Below, piece after piece: positions 8,654-18,314 of a DNA stretch of 64,000 nucleotides. A program made the translations under genes and the position numbers. Numbering within the stretch: the stretch's first letter is position 1; each line of letters starts with the position of its first letter. A model generated the notes under the pieces. That model saw only the letters and a program-made list of their open reading frames with translations. It searched no databases and was not told where the DNA came from. Source of the stretch: JADCRZ01 sp041751095 (lineage in GTDB: Bacteria > Bacteroidota > Bacteroidia > Chitinophagales > Chitinophagaceae). The stretch spans positions 37,562 through 101,561 of the forward strand of contig JBGSYC010000068.1 in assembly GCA_041751095.1 (NCBI GenBank). Direction: 5' to 3'.

Positions 8654-10522
8654 TTAGTTGGTGTCTTCTGTTGAAATCTCCTGTTTTTTTGAGTGAAACT
8701 CCGAAGAGGCAAGCAGGCCTGCCGGTACCTTTAATTCTCCGGTGCCGGCATCTATCAATCCATTCCTTTCATCTTCGATATTGGTAGCCTGCGTATACAC
8801 ATCTCCTGCGATTGGCCGCTTCCTGAGCTCCTGTTTATACAGCGCGATCAGTCTGGTACGTTCTTCGGCATCTTTTGGGCCACCATAATCCGGGAATCCA
8901 AAACCGCCCCATTCACTAACGATGAGGGGCACCTGCCGCCTGTAAAAGAAAGGATCACCTACTACTAACGGAAATGCTGCTACGCCTTGCATATGCCCTT
9001 CTACGAGTTTGTCGAGCAACTCACGCCAGCGGTCAGCGTCAGGAGTATACAGATGAGCAGTCAGGAGATCGGATTTCAGCCTGCCTTCGAGGGAAATATG
9101 GTTCCATCCATCGTTATCCACCACCAAAAACTGCGGGTGATAGATTTGCATGTAGTGATAGGTGTCGATGATGTACTGGCGTGTTTCAGCATTGGTGGCG
9201 ATGTCCTCAGCCCCCCAGTCTTCGTTGTATAAACTCCAGATAACGATAGAAGGATGGTTTTCAATAAGTGCGAGCATCCGCAATAGCTCTGCAAAATGAT
9301 TCGTCCTGCTCCGGTGGCTCGAGCTGTGAGGGCTTGGCACTTCTACCCATAACAACAGGCCCATTTCATCAGCCAGGTTATACACGCGTGGATCAACACC
9401 AGCAATATGGATACGTACCAGGTTGCAGCCCAGTTCTTTCATGGCGTGCATGTGCCGTAGAATCTCTTCGTAGGTGGCATCACCGGGCTGGTATAAAATA
9501 CCATCGAGATACACCGATTTGTTATTGAGATAAACGTATCGTCCCCGGGCTTCAATTTTGCGCAGTCCGAAGTAGGTTTCGATTTCAGATATATACCCGC
9601 CGGAGTCTATCAGTTGAGCTGTCAGGCAGTATAATTGAGGATCTTCAGGCGACCATAATTTCGCTCCGGGAACTTCTACAACAACCCGTTGTTGTTTCTG
9701 TCCCGTTTCAAGCCGTAACGGGAAGTCGGAAACCGCCATCGGTTCCGATGCTTCCCGGCATTTTTCATATACCTTAAGGCGAAGTGTATAACATCCGGGA
9801 TCATGAATGCGGGTAGTAAGATTAAAACGAACAAGCTGGTCTTCGACCACGCTGACTACACCTACACGTGACCGTAACCTGTTCCGTTCAACCGTCTCCA
9901 GCCATACGCTTCTCACAGGCCCTGAATAGGACTGGTACCAGATGCCTCCCCGTTTGTAAACATGCGACTCCTGTTTACCCCGTGGGATCTCTGCATCCAT
10001 GGTATCTTCCACGCGTACCGTAAGCCTGTTTACGGGGCGAAGATCCTGCTCCGGTAATTCATAGGAGAAGGAAGTGTACTCGCCGTAATGTGTGTCTTCT
10101 CCTTCGATGGTACACAGCGGCCGGCCGTTGAGCCACACCCTCGTATCATATCCGCAGGCACCGAACGTTAGCTGAAAAAGGGACAGGGAAGGTTTACTGC
10201 TCAGTTCAGGCATTGGGAAATCCCGCTCGTACCATGCGATTAATTTATCAGGCCCCTTAGTATCCGGCGCAAGTAACTTAGCTTCGTTCATATGTGCCTC
10301 CACGGTACCTGGCCATTGTGCGATATTCGTATAAGTATGTTCAAGGTGCCAGCCTTCTCTCAGCCCGTGGTCTTCGAGATCGAGTGAAAAGCGCCATTCC
10401 CCATCCAGCAATAAAAAAAAATTCGAACGAAATACAGATCGGGGCAAAGGATTGATAAATTCCTTCGAACGGCCGTGGCCGTTACCAGCCGGGAGTTTGT
10501 TGTGTAGGTCTTCTGTTTTCAT
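8654..10522 (-). CDS. Glycoside hydrolase family 2 (beta-galactosidase/glucuronidase-like)
   Basis: A 622-residue retaining beta-glycosidase. The domain order is a jelly-roll sugar-binding domain (about 35-205, with WPGTVEAHM and GACGYDTRVWLNG), an immunoglobulin-like sandwich (about 210-320) and a TIM barrel (about 330-600). The acid/base is in WSLYNEDWG (N433, E434) and the nucleophile in IVSEWGGFG (E537). Unlike the neighbouring sulfatases it has no signal peptide, so it probably acts in the cytoplasm or is released by another route. It lies at the downstream end of PUL 1, separated by a decayed gene and a repeat, and its stop abuts the broken toxin gene. Specificity (galactoside, glucuronide or mannoside) is not decided. 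Confidence 0.9.
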   Translation of the reverse strand: MKTEDLHNKLPAGNGHGRSKEFINPLPRSVFRSNFFLLLDGEWRFSLDLEDHGLREGWHLEHTYTNIAQWPGTVEAHMNEAKLLAPDTKGPDKLIAWYERDFPMPELSSKPSLSLFQLTFGACGYDTRVWLNGRPLCTIEGEDTHYGEYTSFSYELPEQDLRPVNRLTVRVEDTMDAEIPRGKQESHVYKRGGIWYQSYSGPVRSVWLETVERNRLRSRVGVVSVVEDQLVRFNLTTRIHDPGCYTLRLKVYEKCREASEPMAVSDFPLRLETGQKQQRVVVEVPGAKLWSPEDPQLYCLTAQLIDSGGYISEIETYFGLRKIEARGRYVYLNNKSVYLDGILYQPGDATYEEILRHMHAMKELGCNLVRIHIAGVDPRVYNLADEMGLLLWVEVPSPHSSSHRSRTNHFAELLRMLALIENHPSIVIWSLYNEDWGAEDIATNAETRQYIIDTYHYMQIYHPQFLVVDNDGWNHISLEGRLKSDLLTAHLYTPDADRWRELLDKLVEGHMQGVAAFPLVVGDPFFYRRQVPLIVSEWGGFGFPDYGGPKDAEERTRLIALYKQELRKRPIAGDVYTQATNIEDERNGLIDAGTGELKVPAGLLASSEFHSKKQEISTEDTN

Positions 10523-10721
10523 ATTTACGTGTTCGGGGAGATTGTAATTTTAAAGATAATGTTATTGATAATTGCAATCAGGATCAGACGTGTTAAATTT
10601 ATAAATTGTAACGTTCAATCCTTATTAATATCTGATTACTCACATTCTATGAAGATTAAAGCTAAAAACCAGTATACAAAACTTTTGCTTATTCAGTCAA
10701 GTATCTATTTTCAAACTGAGA

Positions 10722-10994
10722 CACTACCCAGTTTTTGCCCGGCTGACCCTCGAAGAAGCCCGCGATTACCTTGTCATGCGTAAAGAGCAGGGATTCAATA
10801 CCATCCAGGTCATCCTCTCCGTTCAGTTACGCCACAAACAAGTTTTTATCTTCAGTAGACGCCCCGGTTAACGGTGAATTGGTTCAATCCCCGCACAGGT
10901 GAATATTCCAAAATATTTTATTCCCAACCATGGACTGAAAAAGCTTTACTCTCCACCCCAGGAAGACTGGGTTTTAATATTACAATCCGAATAA
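10722..10994 (+). pseudogene. Decayed DUF4038-family gene (two fragments of a GH140-like protein)
   Basis: Two coding scraps of one family are joined by a large internal deletion. The first (from about 10722) reads HYPVFARLTLEEA then ARDYLVMRKEQGFNTIQ, the start of the DUF4038 barrel, and ends at a stop near 10868. The second, in another frame, reads VNWFNPRTGEYSKI. After one more frame change it reads FIPNHGLKKLYSPP and QEDWVLILQSE up to a stop at 10994, the typical C-terminal sandwich end. About three quarters of the protein is gone. It lies on the opposite strand to PUL 1 and is related in family to the gene at the left edge. Confidence 0.75.
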
Positions 10995-11362
10995 TTCAAA
11001 TTAAAATTAGGCAACATACATGAAAGCTGAAAAAACAAACGACATCTGTCAACTATTACATAGCAGTGGCGACGTGAATATAGTCGGCCATAGAACCTAT
11101 GGCTAATTATTTGTGTTTATGATTTGAACAATGCCGGTTATGTACATTTCCAATTCATTTTCCAGCTTTTTTTAAATCAAAGCCTCGCGATATTTTACTG
11201 CAAAAACGAGATGAACATAGGATTGGGTATAGGGAATTGCCATACCATCATATTACGGTGCGCTGCACCTGTTATATTGCTGTAATGTTCCCGTTCCTAT
11301 AAGCAACCCGATAAAATACCAGGTGACCTAATATCTCAAGCTCTTCGTTATGCGGAACTTTA
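10995..11362. other. Intergenic stretch without a gene; holds one REP-like palindrome
   Basis: About 370 bases between the decayed DUF4038 gene and a sulfatase stop codon. It is visibly more AT-rich than the flanking genes and has no ORF with coding character. The only structured element is a single copy of the GGTGC-GCT-GCACC palindrome at 11257-11269. Confidence 0.5.
11257..11269. repeat. REP-like palindrome, single copy
   Basis: The core GGTGCGCTGCACC can fold as a 5-bp hairpin and is preceded by TATTAC. The same core with the same flank occurs four times near 23.4-23.6 kb. Extended identity (ATATTACGGTGCGCTGCACC) shows it belongs to that dispersed family rather than matching by chance. 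Confidence 0.7.
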
Positions 11363-12901
11363 CTAATTCAGCACAAACTTCGGATCTACAAATTCCCACT
11401 CTTTTATGTGCGGGCAACGATGTTCTTTTTGTGCGATGGCAGCCATTTGCTTTATGATGTCAGCGTTGTCGGCTGCCACATCTTTTTTCTCCCCAACGTC
11501 AGAAGCAAGATTATAAAGCTGCCACGGCGCGTTTACATTTTGCCTCACATTTGTTCTGACTCCTTTCCAGTTTCCCATACGTATGGCAACCTGCCCGCCT
11601 TTTTCCGGAAACTCAAAATATATATAAGGTCGCTTTTGTTGCAGATGATCATTGCCCAATAGTGTCGGCAGCAGGGAAATGCCATCATTGGGCGGTGCTT
11701 TCACTCCAATGATATCTGCTAAAGTAGACATCATATCATACTGCACCGAAATCAGATCAGACACTTTACCAGGTTGAATTTTTCCCGGCCATTTTACGAT
11801 AAAAGGTTCCCGGATTCCCCCTTCATATAAATCCTGTTTCATGCCCCTCAAAGGGCCGGCGCTCCTGAAGAAATCGTTGCTGCCCGTTACGATAGAAGCT
11901 GCCGGTCCGTTGTCGCTTGAAAACATGACAATTGTATGCTGATCCAACCCTGAATTCTTAAGCTGCTCCAGCACCATACCTACCTGTTTATCCAGGTAGC
12001 TGATCATAGCCGCATAAGTAGAAAGCGGGTAATATACCGGCAGATAATTCATTACCGTAAGGTTTGGCTTTTCATTAAAAAGGTCGATATAATGCTTAAT
12101 CCCGTCCTCCGGAACCTGTAAGGCTGCATGAGGCAATGTATACGGTAAATACAAAAAGAACGGTGTGTTTTTATTGTCCTGTATGAACTTCAGGGCGTTT
12201 CCAGTCAACTTATCAGCTGCATATTCATTTCCCTTATACACGCCGAGATCTTCGGGCTTTATCTTTTCTAACGGGGCATGTTTATGGACATCGATGTACG
12301 GGTTGTTTAATTTATCCCGGGTTCCGTTCTTCCATAGATGGGAAGGGTAATGATTGTGAGCCTGTTTCTGATCAAGGTAACCATAAAAGAAATCAAAACC
12401 CTGCCTGTTCGGATCACCGGTATTGGAGTGCAGGCCCAGGCCCCACTTGCCGATCGCACCGGTTTTATAACCAGCCTGCTGCATCAGGTGACCGATAGTG
12501 AAAGCGCCTTCCGGCAGAGGCATCTGGCCTCCTTCGAGACTGTCTGCGAACTGACCTAATTCGTAATTGCCCCTGATGTAAGAATGGCCGCCACTTCTGC
12601 CGGTCATCAGCATACACCGGGCAGGCGCGCAAACCGGGGTGCTGGTGTAATGCTGTGTAAACCGCATTCCCTCTTTTGCCAACCGGTCCAGGTTAGGCGT
12701 CTTGATTTTTTGCTGTCCATAAGCCCCTAATTCGCCATACCCTAAATCATCCGCATAAATGTAAATGACGTTGGGTTTGCGGATTTTTTCTGTTGACTGG
12801 CGCCGGGCCTGCTGTGCACTTAATATATTTGGTGTAAACGGCAGTGCAACCAGGAGTAATAAATAAGATCGAAGAGCAGGGTTTATAGAATATATATTCA
12901 T
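11363..12901 (-). CDS. Exported formylglycine-dependent arylsulfatase-like sulfatase
   Basis: The sulfatase of PUL 1, 512 residues. A signal peptide (about 1-29, ending NILSAQQ) directs export. The metal site opens with VIYIYADDLGYGELGAYG (A50-D51-D52). The maturation motif is C91-A-P-A-R95, followed by CMLMTGRSGG. Other conserved parts are IGKWGLG and FSSDNGP, with GGQ/GN-rich loops near the C terminus. It lies downstream of susD on the same strand with a 216-base gap, so it may be co-transcribed with the SusCD pair. This suggests that PUL 1 targets a sulfated glycan. The motif CAPAR differs from CSPTR in the sulfatase at 5755, so the two probably belong to different subfamilies. Confidence 0.93.
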   Translation of the reverse strand: MNIYSINPALRSYLLLLVALPFTPNILSAQQARRQSTEKIRKPNVIYIYADDLGYGELGAYGQQKIKTPNLDRLAKEGMRFTQHYTSTPVCAPARCMLMTGRSGGHSYIRGNYELGQFADSLEGGQMPLPEGAFTIGHLMQQAGYKTGAIGKWGLGLHSNTGDPNRQGFDFFYGYLDQKQAHNHYPSHLWKNGTRDKLNNPYIDVHKHAPLEKIKPEDLGVYKGNEYAADKLTGNALKFIQDNKNTPFFLYLPYTLPHAALQVPEDGIKHYIDLFNEKPNLTVMNYLPVYYPLSTYAAMISYLDKQVGMVLEQLKNSGLDQHTIVMFSSDNGPAASIVTGSNDFFRSAGPLRGMKQDLYEGGIREPFIVKWPGKIQPGKVSDLISVQYDMMSTLADIIGVKAPPNDGISLLPTLLGNDHLQQKRPYIYFEFPEKGGQVAIRMGNWKGVRTNVRQNVNAPWQLYNLASDVGEKKDVAADNADIIKQMAAIAQKEHRCPHIKEWEFVDPKFVLN

Positions 12902-13117
12902 TCAAAAGGATTAAAAAAATGATGACGGTATAAAACCTGAATTAAGCCGTTAAGAACTGATGGTTTCCTCTCGGAAACCCATGCGTTTTTAACCGTGATG
13001 CACAAGTGCTCATGGTTTCTCTTTAGCACCTCCTGCTCTCATCGAAACACATGCCTGTCGGATATTATTCCGGAAGACGGTTGCATTTCAAAGCTGATAC
13101 AGACATCAGATGCCTGC

Positions 13118-14707
13118 TTAGTAATTTTCGTTCTGGGCAAGTTGAGGGTTTAGATCACGCTGGGTTTGGGGAACAGGCCACCAATAATCACGTGCAGGGT
13201 TAAACGTTCTTTTCACAATCGCCTGGTTTTGCGAATTGAAAATAGTGGCGTTCATAACCTGCTCTGCTGTTCTCCATCTCCTGATATCAGTATAATAAAA
13301 TCCTTCCCCCGCAAATTCGATTCTTCTTTCCCGCCTGATGAACTCACGCATAGCGGCCTTCGTGACGCCCGCCGGTAACTGGAACGGAACCACCCCGGCC
13401 CGCTGGCGAACCCTGTTTATAGCGGCGTATACAGTTGCATCAGGAGCTGCCGACACTTCATTTTGCGCTTCGGCATACATCAGTAAAATATCGGCGTAGC
13501 GCATCACCATGTAATTGGTTTCAGACTGGCCCGCCAGCAATATCATTGTACTTGGCTCTTTATCATAAATACCGTACTTTTTAAATGTATACCCGGTAAT
13601 TTTAAATGGATTGGTAGGCGTAACGGTGGCTCCCATGTATGTGTCTCCCGGGAAAACAATGGTCTGGTAAAACCGGGGCTCGCGGTTTTCGTAAGGTTTC
13701 GCGGCAGAATATAACGGCGACTGCGTGATTGGTAAGCCATCTTTCATATAAAAAGCATCTATTAAGTCGCGCAGGGGAGCATTGGTATTGAATTGGCGGT
13801 TTATCAGGTCGAAGGAGTTGCCTGTTTGCTCAGGGGCTTTAAACTGCACGTCAAAGATCACCTCCTGGTTATTTTCGTTGGCAGGTAAAAACAAAGCCCG
13901 GAAGTCGGGGAATAAATTATATCCTGCCTGAGGGGCGATATCCATCACCGCTTTGGCTGCGGCAGCGGCGGCGGCCCATTTGGCCGGATCATTAGCCGTG
14001 TTCACCAATGAACTGGCCTCAAACAATAACACGCGCGCTTTTATCCCCAGGGCGGCGCCCCTGGTTGCTCTTCCTTTGTCGGCAGCGGCAGCATATCTGG
14101 CCGGCAAAATAGCTGCCGCTTCATCCAGGTCCTTTATAACCTGCTGCACCACGTCGGTACGCGCATTCCTCGGAAGATCTGACTGGGTGGCTGCATCCGG
14201 TTTATTTAAAATCAGCGGAACACCGCCGTAGTATATTTCCAATAACGAATAGAACAAGGCCCTCAGGAATTTTGCCTCTGCCTTCATCCGGGTTTTGAGG
14301 GCATCACTCATCGGCACTTTATCAATTTCCGCAAGAAGTGTGTTGCACCGGCCTATTCCCCGGTAACTGTCTGACCAACGATTATTGATGATTTCGGACG
14401 GATTTGCCGGGCTGGCGGTGTGCGTACCCAGGGCGATCACATTAAAACCAAATGAGTTATCGTAATTGTATGCGTTGGGAGTAGCTGTCTCTTCCCATAA
14501 CGGGGTTGCCGTACCGCCAAATAAACCATCTTCCTTTAATACTGCATAGCAGCCGTTTAAGGCAGCCACCGCATTTTTTTCCGACGTCCAGTATATTTCT
14601 TCCGTATACCTGTCGTATGGTTGGGTGTTTAATAAATTTTTGGAGCACCCTGAAAGTAGTACGGTGCAGAAAAGAAGGCCATATATATTTTTCATGTTAC
14701 TGATCAT
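13118..14707 (-). CDS. SusD/RagB-family outer-membrane glycan-binding lipoprotein (PUL 1)
   Basis: Surface lipoprotein of 529 residues that forms the lid over its SusC partner and captures glycan. A lipoprotein signal ends LLFCTVLLSGCSKN, with the modified Cys at residue 21. Conserved SusD helices include the TPR-like stretch RAEAKFLRALFYSLLEIYYG and PL variants, and the C-terminal block reads YADILLMYAEAQNEV, ERRIEFAGEGFYYTDIRRW and PVPQTQRDLNP. ATG at 14707 is taken, though ATG at 14695 gives a more usual MKNIYGL start. It begins 12 bases after the SusC stop, clearly in one operon. Confidence 0.95.
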   Translation of the reverse strand: MISNMKNIYGLLFCTVLLSGCSKNLLNTQPYDRYTEEIYWTSEKNAVAALNGCYAVLKEDGLFGGTATPLWEETATPNAYNYDNSFGFNVIALGTHTASPANPSEIINNRWSDSYRGIGRCNTLLAEIDKVPMSDALKTRMKAEAKFLRALFYSLLEIYYGGVPLILNKPDAATQSDLPRNARTDVVQQVIKDLDEAAAILPARYAAAADKGRATRGAALGIKARVLLFEASSLVNTANDPAKWAAAAAAAKAVMDIAPQAGYNLFPDFRALFLPANENNQEVIFDVQFKAPEQTGNSFDLINRQFNTNAPLRDLIDAFYMKDGLPITQSPLYSAAKPYENREPRFYQTIVFPGDTYMGATVTPTNPFKITGYTFKKYGIYDKEPSTMILLAGQSETNYMVMRYADILLMYAEAQNEVSAAPDATVYAAINRVRQRAGVVPFQLPAGVTKAAMREFIRRERRIEFAGEGFYYTDIRRWRTAEQVMNATIFNSQNQAIVKRTFNPARDYWWPVPQTQRDLNPQLAQNENY

Positions 14708-14719
14708 TTGATCTGGAAC

Positions 14720-17700
14720 TTAAAAAGTTACGTTGATTCCAAAACTGAAGGTTTTTAGCGAAGGATATTCGTAGAGATTATCCTGTGTGATATTTTTTTC
14801 AGGATCAAAGTATGTAAACTTCGTGAAAGTGAGGACATTTTCCCCGTTTGCAAAGACACTCAGATTGGTTAAAGCAAAACGGGAGATAAGCCTCGATGGA
14901 AGATTATATTTAAGCTGGATGTTTTTAACCCGCAGGTAAGACCCGTCCTTCAGGTGAAAGGTAGAGGGCTGAAAATTTTCGGTGGCGCCTGTGGCGGTAG
15001 TGAGGATCGGCAGGCGTGCATTAGGATTGCCGGGCGTCCAGGAATCTGTCAGCCATTCTTTTGTAAAGCCGGCCCCGTTATTAAAAGGGGTTGCGAGGTT
15101 GGCTGTAGGATAAAGGTTTACCCCTTGTACACCCTGAAAAAACGAGTTAAGGCTGACGCCATGATATCCGAGATTCAACGTAAAGCCGTAGGTGTACTTT
15201 GGAATGGAACCGCCGGTTATGATGCGGTCATCACCATTGATTTTTCCATCGTTGTTTTGATCTTTGTACTTAAGGTAACCGGGTTTCACGGCATTGCTGA
15301 TTTTGGCGCTTTTATCCACTTCCTCCTGGCTGTTATAAATCCCTATGGCTTCGTATAAAAAATACGAATCGATAGGATAGCCCTCCGCGGTGATCCTGCG
15401 CGTACCAATGATGCGTTCGCCATTCAGGTTTACTACCTTGTTTTTTACGTAGCCCAATTCTCCTCCCACTTCGTATCTGAAACCTCCTATGTTGTTGCGG
15501 TGCATTATACTGATATCATAACCCAGATTATCAACAGTGCCAACATTTTTAACCGGGCCGGTTAAGCCACCCACCTGGGCCGGTATGTTCACCTGACGTA
15601 AAATATCTGTAGTACGTTTTTTAAATACATCAAGTGTTATATTAAGCATCCCATTCCAGGCGGAGAAATCAGCGCCGATATCAATGGTACGTGTTGTTTC
15701 CCAGGAAATATCTGGTTCTACAGCCCGTGTTATTGCGGCACCGGGGGCAATGGTGTTGTTAAAAGCATAATCAAATCCAAGGTTTACCGTAGGAAAATAA
15801 CTATACAGATCTACAGCCTGGTTACCCAATTCGCCGTAAGAAGCCCTGAACTTCAATAAATCTATAAAGCCCAGCCCCCGGATATTCTCAAAAAACGCTT
15901 CCTTATCAAGGCGCCATCCGGCAGACAGCCCATAAAACAGGCCCCAACGCCTGCCTTCTTTAAACCGCCCCGAACCATCATAACGGACTGTTCCATCCAA
16001 CAAATATTTGTCACGGAAGTTATAACCCACACGGCTAAAGTAGGATAACAACACGTCCTCCGTGCGGCGGCCACTCACCTGTGGATTGATGGAACCGGCG
16101 TTTATATCACTTAATGAATTATCAAAGAACCCAAATATCTGACTTGACGAGAAACTGTTATCGAATTTAGTATAGCTCATGCCTCCCATGGCGGACACCG
16201 TATGTTCGTCACTGAATTTTTGCTGCCAGCTTAGCGTTTGGTAGGCAGAAAGGTTGAGATTATCCTGGCTGTAGGCGTATGCATAAGGATTTGGATTGAC
16301 GAAGTTGGGTGCTTTTGTGAGCGGATGATAGGCAGTCATATAGGGAACAAATTGACGGCTGGCTCCGTCTAACCTGTCTGCAGCCCCGTTTAGTTTATCT
16401 ACGCCCAGATTAGCGCTGTACGTTAAATTGAAAGGCAGGCTGACGTCGGCAAATACTTTTGCAAGCGAGCGCATGGAAGCATGTTCCTTTAGTCCCTGCC
16501 TGAGCCGCATATGCGGATTACCTACTACGTTTATCCCCGGCGTAGAGAATACCGCACTACCAAAGCTACCATCTTCAAGGTAAGAAGCAAATATGGGTAA
16601 CACCCGGAAAAAGCTGTTAAAAAAAGCCTCTGTTCCCTGGTTCGGTTCAGTGTATTTGCGGTAGGTGCTTTTAATGGTTGCACCAACTTTCAGCCTGTCA
16701 GTCACATTAGCGGTTGCATTCAGATCGATCGAGTACCGGTTAGCATGATTAGCCGTGATCAATATCCCATCCTGATCCATATAACCAAGCGCCAGGCTAT
16801 AGATGATTTTATCAGAACCCCCTGAAAAGCGAAGGTTGTGTTGTTGTAAATAACCGTTCTTTAATATTTCATCAAAATAATTCCGGTTCGGGTACGCATA
16901 TGGGTTAGTTTCCAGCCCTTTACGGTATTCTTCTATCTGTGCATCGGTATAATCAACCACTGTCTTTCCTTCATTGCGCAACGCCTTATTTTTACTTTGC
17001 ATGTAAAGAATGGGATCCCACACCACGTCGGGGATGAAAGTAACATCCTGAATGCCATGGGAGAAGCTGTAATTTATTTCAGATTTGCCCTTTTTACCTG
17101 ATTTTGTAGTGACTAAAATGACCCCGTTGGCTGCCCTGGATCCGTAAATAGCTGCCGACGCATCTTTTAAGACAGTAATGGTTTCTATAGTTGCGGGGTT
17201 AATTTCATTCATGTTGAATTCAATTCCATCTACCAGCACAAGGGGATTGCTGTTATTGGTAGTTCCTACGCCCCGTATCCGGATGGAAGCAACGTCATTG
17301 CCGGGCCGGCCCCCTGCCTGGTTCACCCATACGCCACCCATACCATGCAATGCCTGGCTCGCGTTCGTAATCGGCATGTTTTCTTTCTGCTTCATGGCAA
17401 GTGTGGAGATGGAACCCGTAAGGTTAACTTTCCTTTCGGTACCATAACCGATCACCACAACTTCATCCATGTCTTTTGCACCTGCAGTCATGGTCACATC
17501 GAGGTTTGAACGATTGTTGACAGCCACTTCCTGCGTCAGGAACCCGATCAGAGAAAAAACGAGGGTGCTTTGACCATCTGGTATGCGTAAGGTATATTTG
17601 CCGTCCGCACCTGAGATGCTCCCCACACTTGTTCCTTTTACGGCCACCGTTACTCCCTGCAAGGGCTCGCCCAAAGCAGACGCAATTTTACCCGACACAA

Positions 17701-17899
17701 CCAGGGTATCTGTAATGCCGGCTGTATAGACATTCTGTGCACCGGTAAAATCCGCATGCCTGTTGATCAGGTTCTTCTTATGTCCTCCGGCAGCCGCTGG
17801 TGCTTCACCATAAAGAGCCAGCGTGATGAAGGAAACAAAAACGGCCGCAAGCAGCGTTTTTAATCGCACGATAAATACATGATGTAACCTTTTTATCAT
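14720..17899 (-). CDS. SusC/RagA-family TonB-dependent transporter (PUL 1)
   Basis: Outer-membrane importer of 1059 residues, typical SusC length. After a longer than usual leader (hydrophobic core LLAAVFVSFITLALYG at about 16-31) comes a carboxypeptidase-regulatory-like domain (about 66-145, VSGKIASALGEPLQGVTVAV). The TonB-box-like MDEVVVIGYGTERK precedes the plug with RIRGVGTTNNSNPLVLVDG and VLKDASAAIYGSRAANGVIL. The barrel fills the rest and ends with aromatic FSFGINVTF. It leads the SusC-SusD-sulfatase gene order. The glycan is unknown; the linked sulfatase hints at a sulfated substrate. Confidence 0.96.
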   Translation of the reverse strand: MIKRLHHVFIVRLKTLLAAVFVSFITLALYGEAPAAAGGHKKNLINRHADFTGAQNVYTAGITDTLVVSGKIASALGEPLQGVTVAVKGTSVGSISGADGKYTLRIPDGQSTLVFSLIGFLTQEVAVNNRSNLDVTMTAGAKDMDEVVVIGYGTERKVNLTGSISTLAMKQKENMPITNASQALHGMGGVWVNQAGGRPGNDVASIRIRGVGTTNNSNPLVLVDGIEFNMNEINPATIETITVLKDASAAIYGSRAANGVILVTTKSGKKGKSEINYSFSHGIQDVTFIPDVVWDPILYMQSKNKALRNEGKTVVDYTDAQIEEYRKGLETNPYAYPNRNYFDEILKNGYLQQHNLRFSGGSDKIIYSLALGYMDQDGILITANHANRYSIDLNATANVTDRLKVGATIKSTYRKYTEPNQGTEAFFNSFFRVLPIFASYLEDGSFGSAVFSTPGINVVGNPHMRLRQGLKEHASMRSLAKVFADVSLPFNLTYSANLGVDKLNGAADRLDGASRQFVPYMTAYHPLTKAPNFVNPNPYAYAYSQDNLNLSAYQTLSWQQKFSDEHTVSAMGGMSYTKFDNSFSSSQIFGFFDNSLSDINAGSINPQVSGRRTEDVLLSYFSRVGYNFRDKYLLDGTVRYDGSGRFKEGRRWGLFYGLSAGWRLDKEAFFENIRGLGFIDLLKFRASYGELGNQAVDLYSYFPTVNLGFDYAFNNTIAPGAAITRAVEPDISWETTRTIDIGADFSAWNGMLNITLDVFKKRTTDILRQVNIPAQVGGLTGPVKNVGTVDNLGYDISIMHRNNIGGFRYEVGGELGYVKNKVVNLNGERIIGTRRITAEGYPIDSYFLYEAIGIYNSQEEVDKSAKISNAVKPGYLKYKDQNNDGKINGDDRIITGGSIPKYTYGFTLNLGYHGVSLNSFFQGVQGVNLYPTANLATPFNNGAGFTKEWLTDSWTPGNPNARLPILTTATGATENFQPSTFHLKDGSYLRVKNIQLKYNLPSRLISRFALTNLSVFANGENVLTFTKFTYFDPEKNITQDNLYEYPSLKTFSFGINVTF

Positions 17900-18314
17900 A
17901 TGTTGTGAATTTAATAAGCCGGCATAATGTATAACAACCCGGATATTTTATGATATCTGCACAGGCAATCCCATGTTGCGTTTTCTTATAAGGGATTCAT
18001 GCGTTATGCGCAGCATCAATAAATACATGAGAGGCGGCTTGCCAGGGGGACTAAAAATTTTCAGAGTTTTACTAACGGATGATTTGTTGGTCAGTCACGT
18101 TTGATTCCTGCACTTCGTTTCAACCCGGAAATTAAAGGTAATATTTCAATATTATGGTAGTATTATTTTACGGGGTGCAACAGACTTCGCGCCAAATCAA
18201 TTCACCCTTTACCGGTACTTTAGCTCCGCCATCATCTATTTCAATAAGTAATAAGGTTGACTTTTATGATGACAATCGTTTCTACTAAGGTGTGTGATGA
18301 TCTCTCTAATTGGA
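17900..18314. other. Upstream region of PUL 1 susC, no gene seen
   Basis: About 415 AT-rich bases upstream of the susC start at 17899. The PUL 1 promoter should lie here. No ORF with coding character, sigma/anti-sigma pair or hybrid two-component regulator is present, so the regulator of PUL 1 is elsewhere. Confidence 0.4.

Noticed and set aside
13953..14231. Ala-rich 92-codon + strand frame over susD
   Set aside because: It is the antisense of an Ala-rich SusD segment. Composition explains the open frame.
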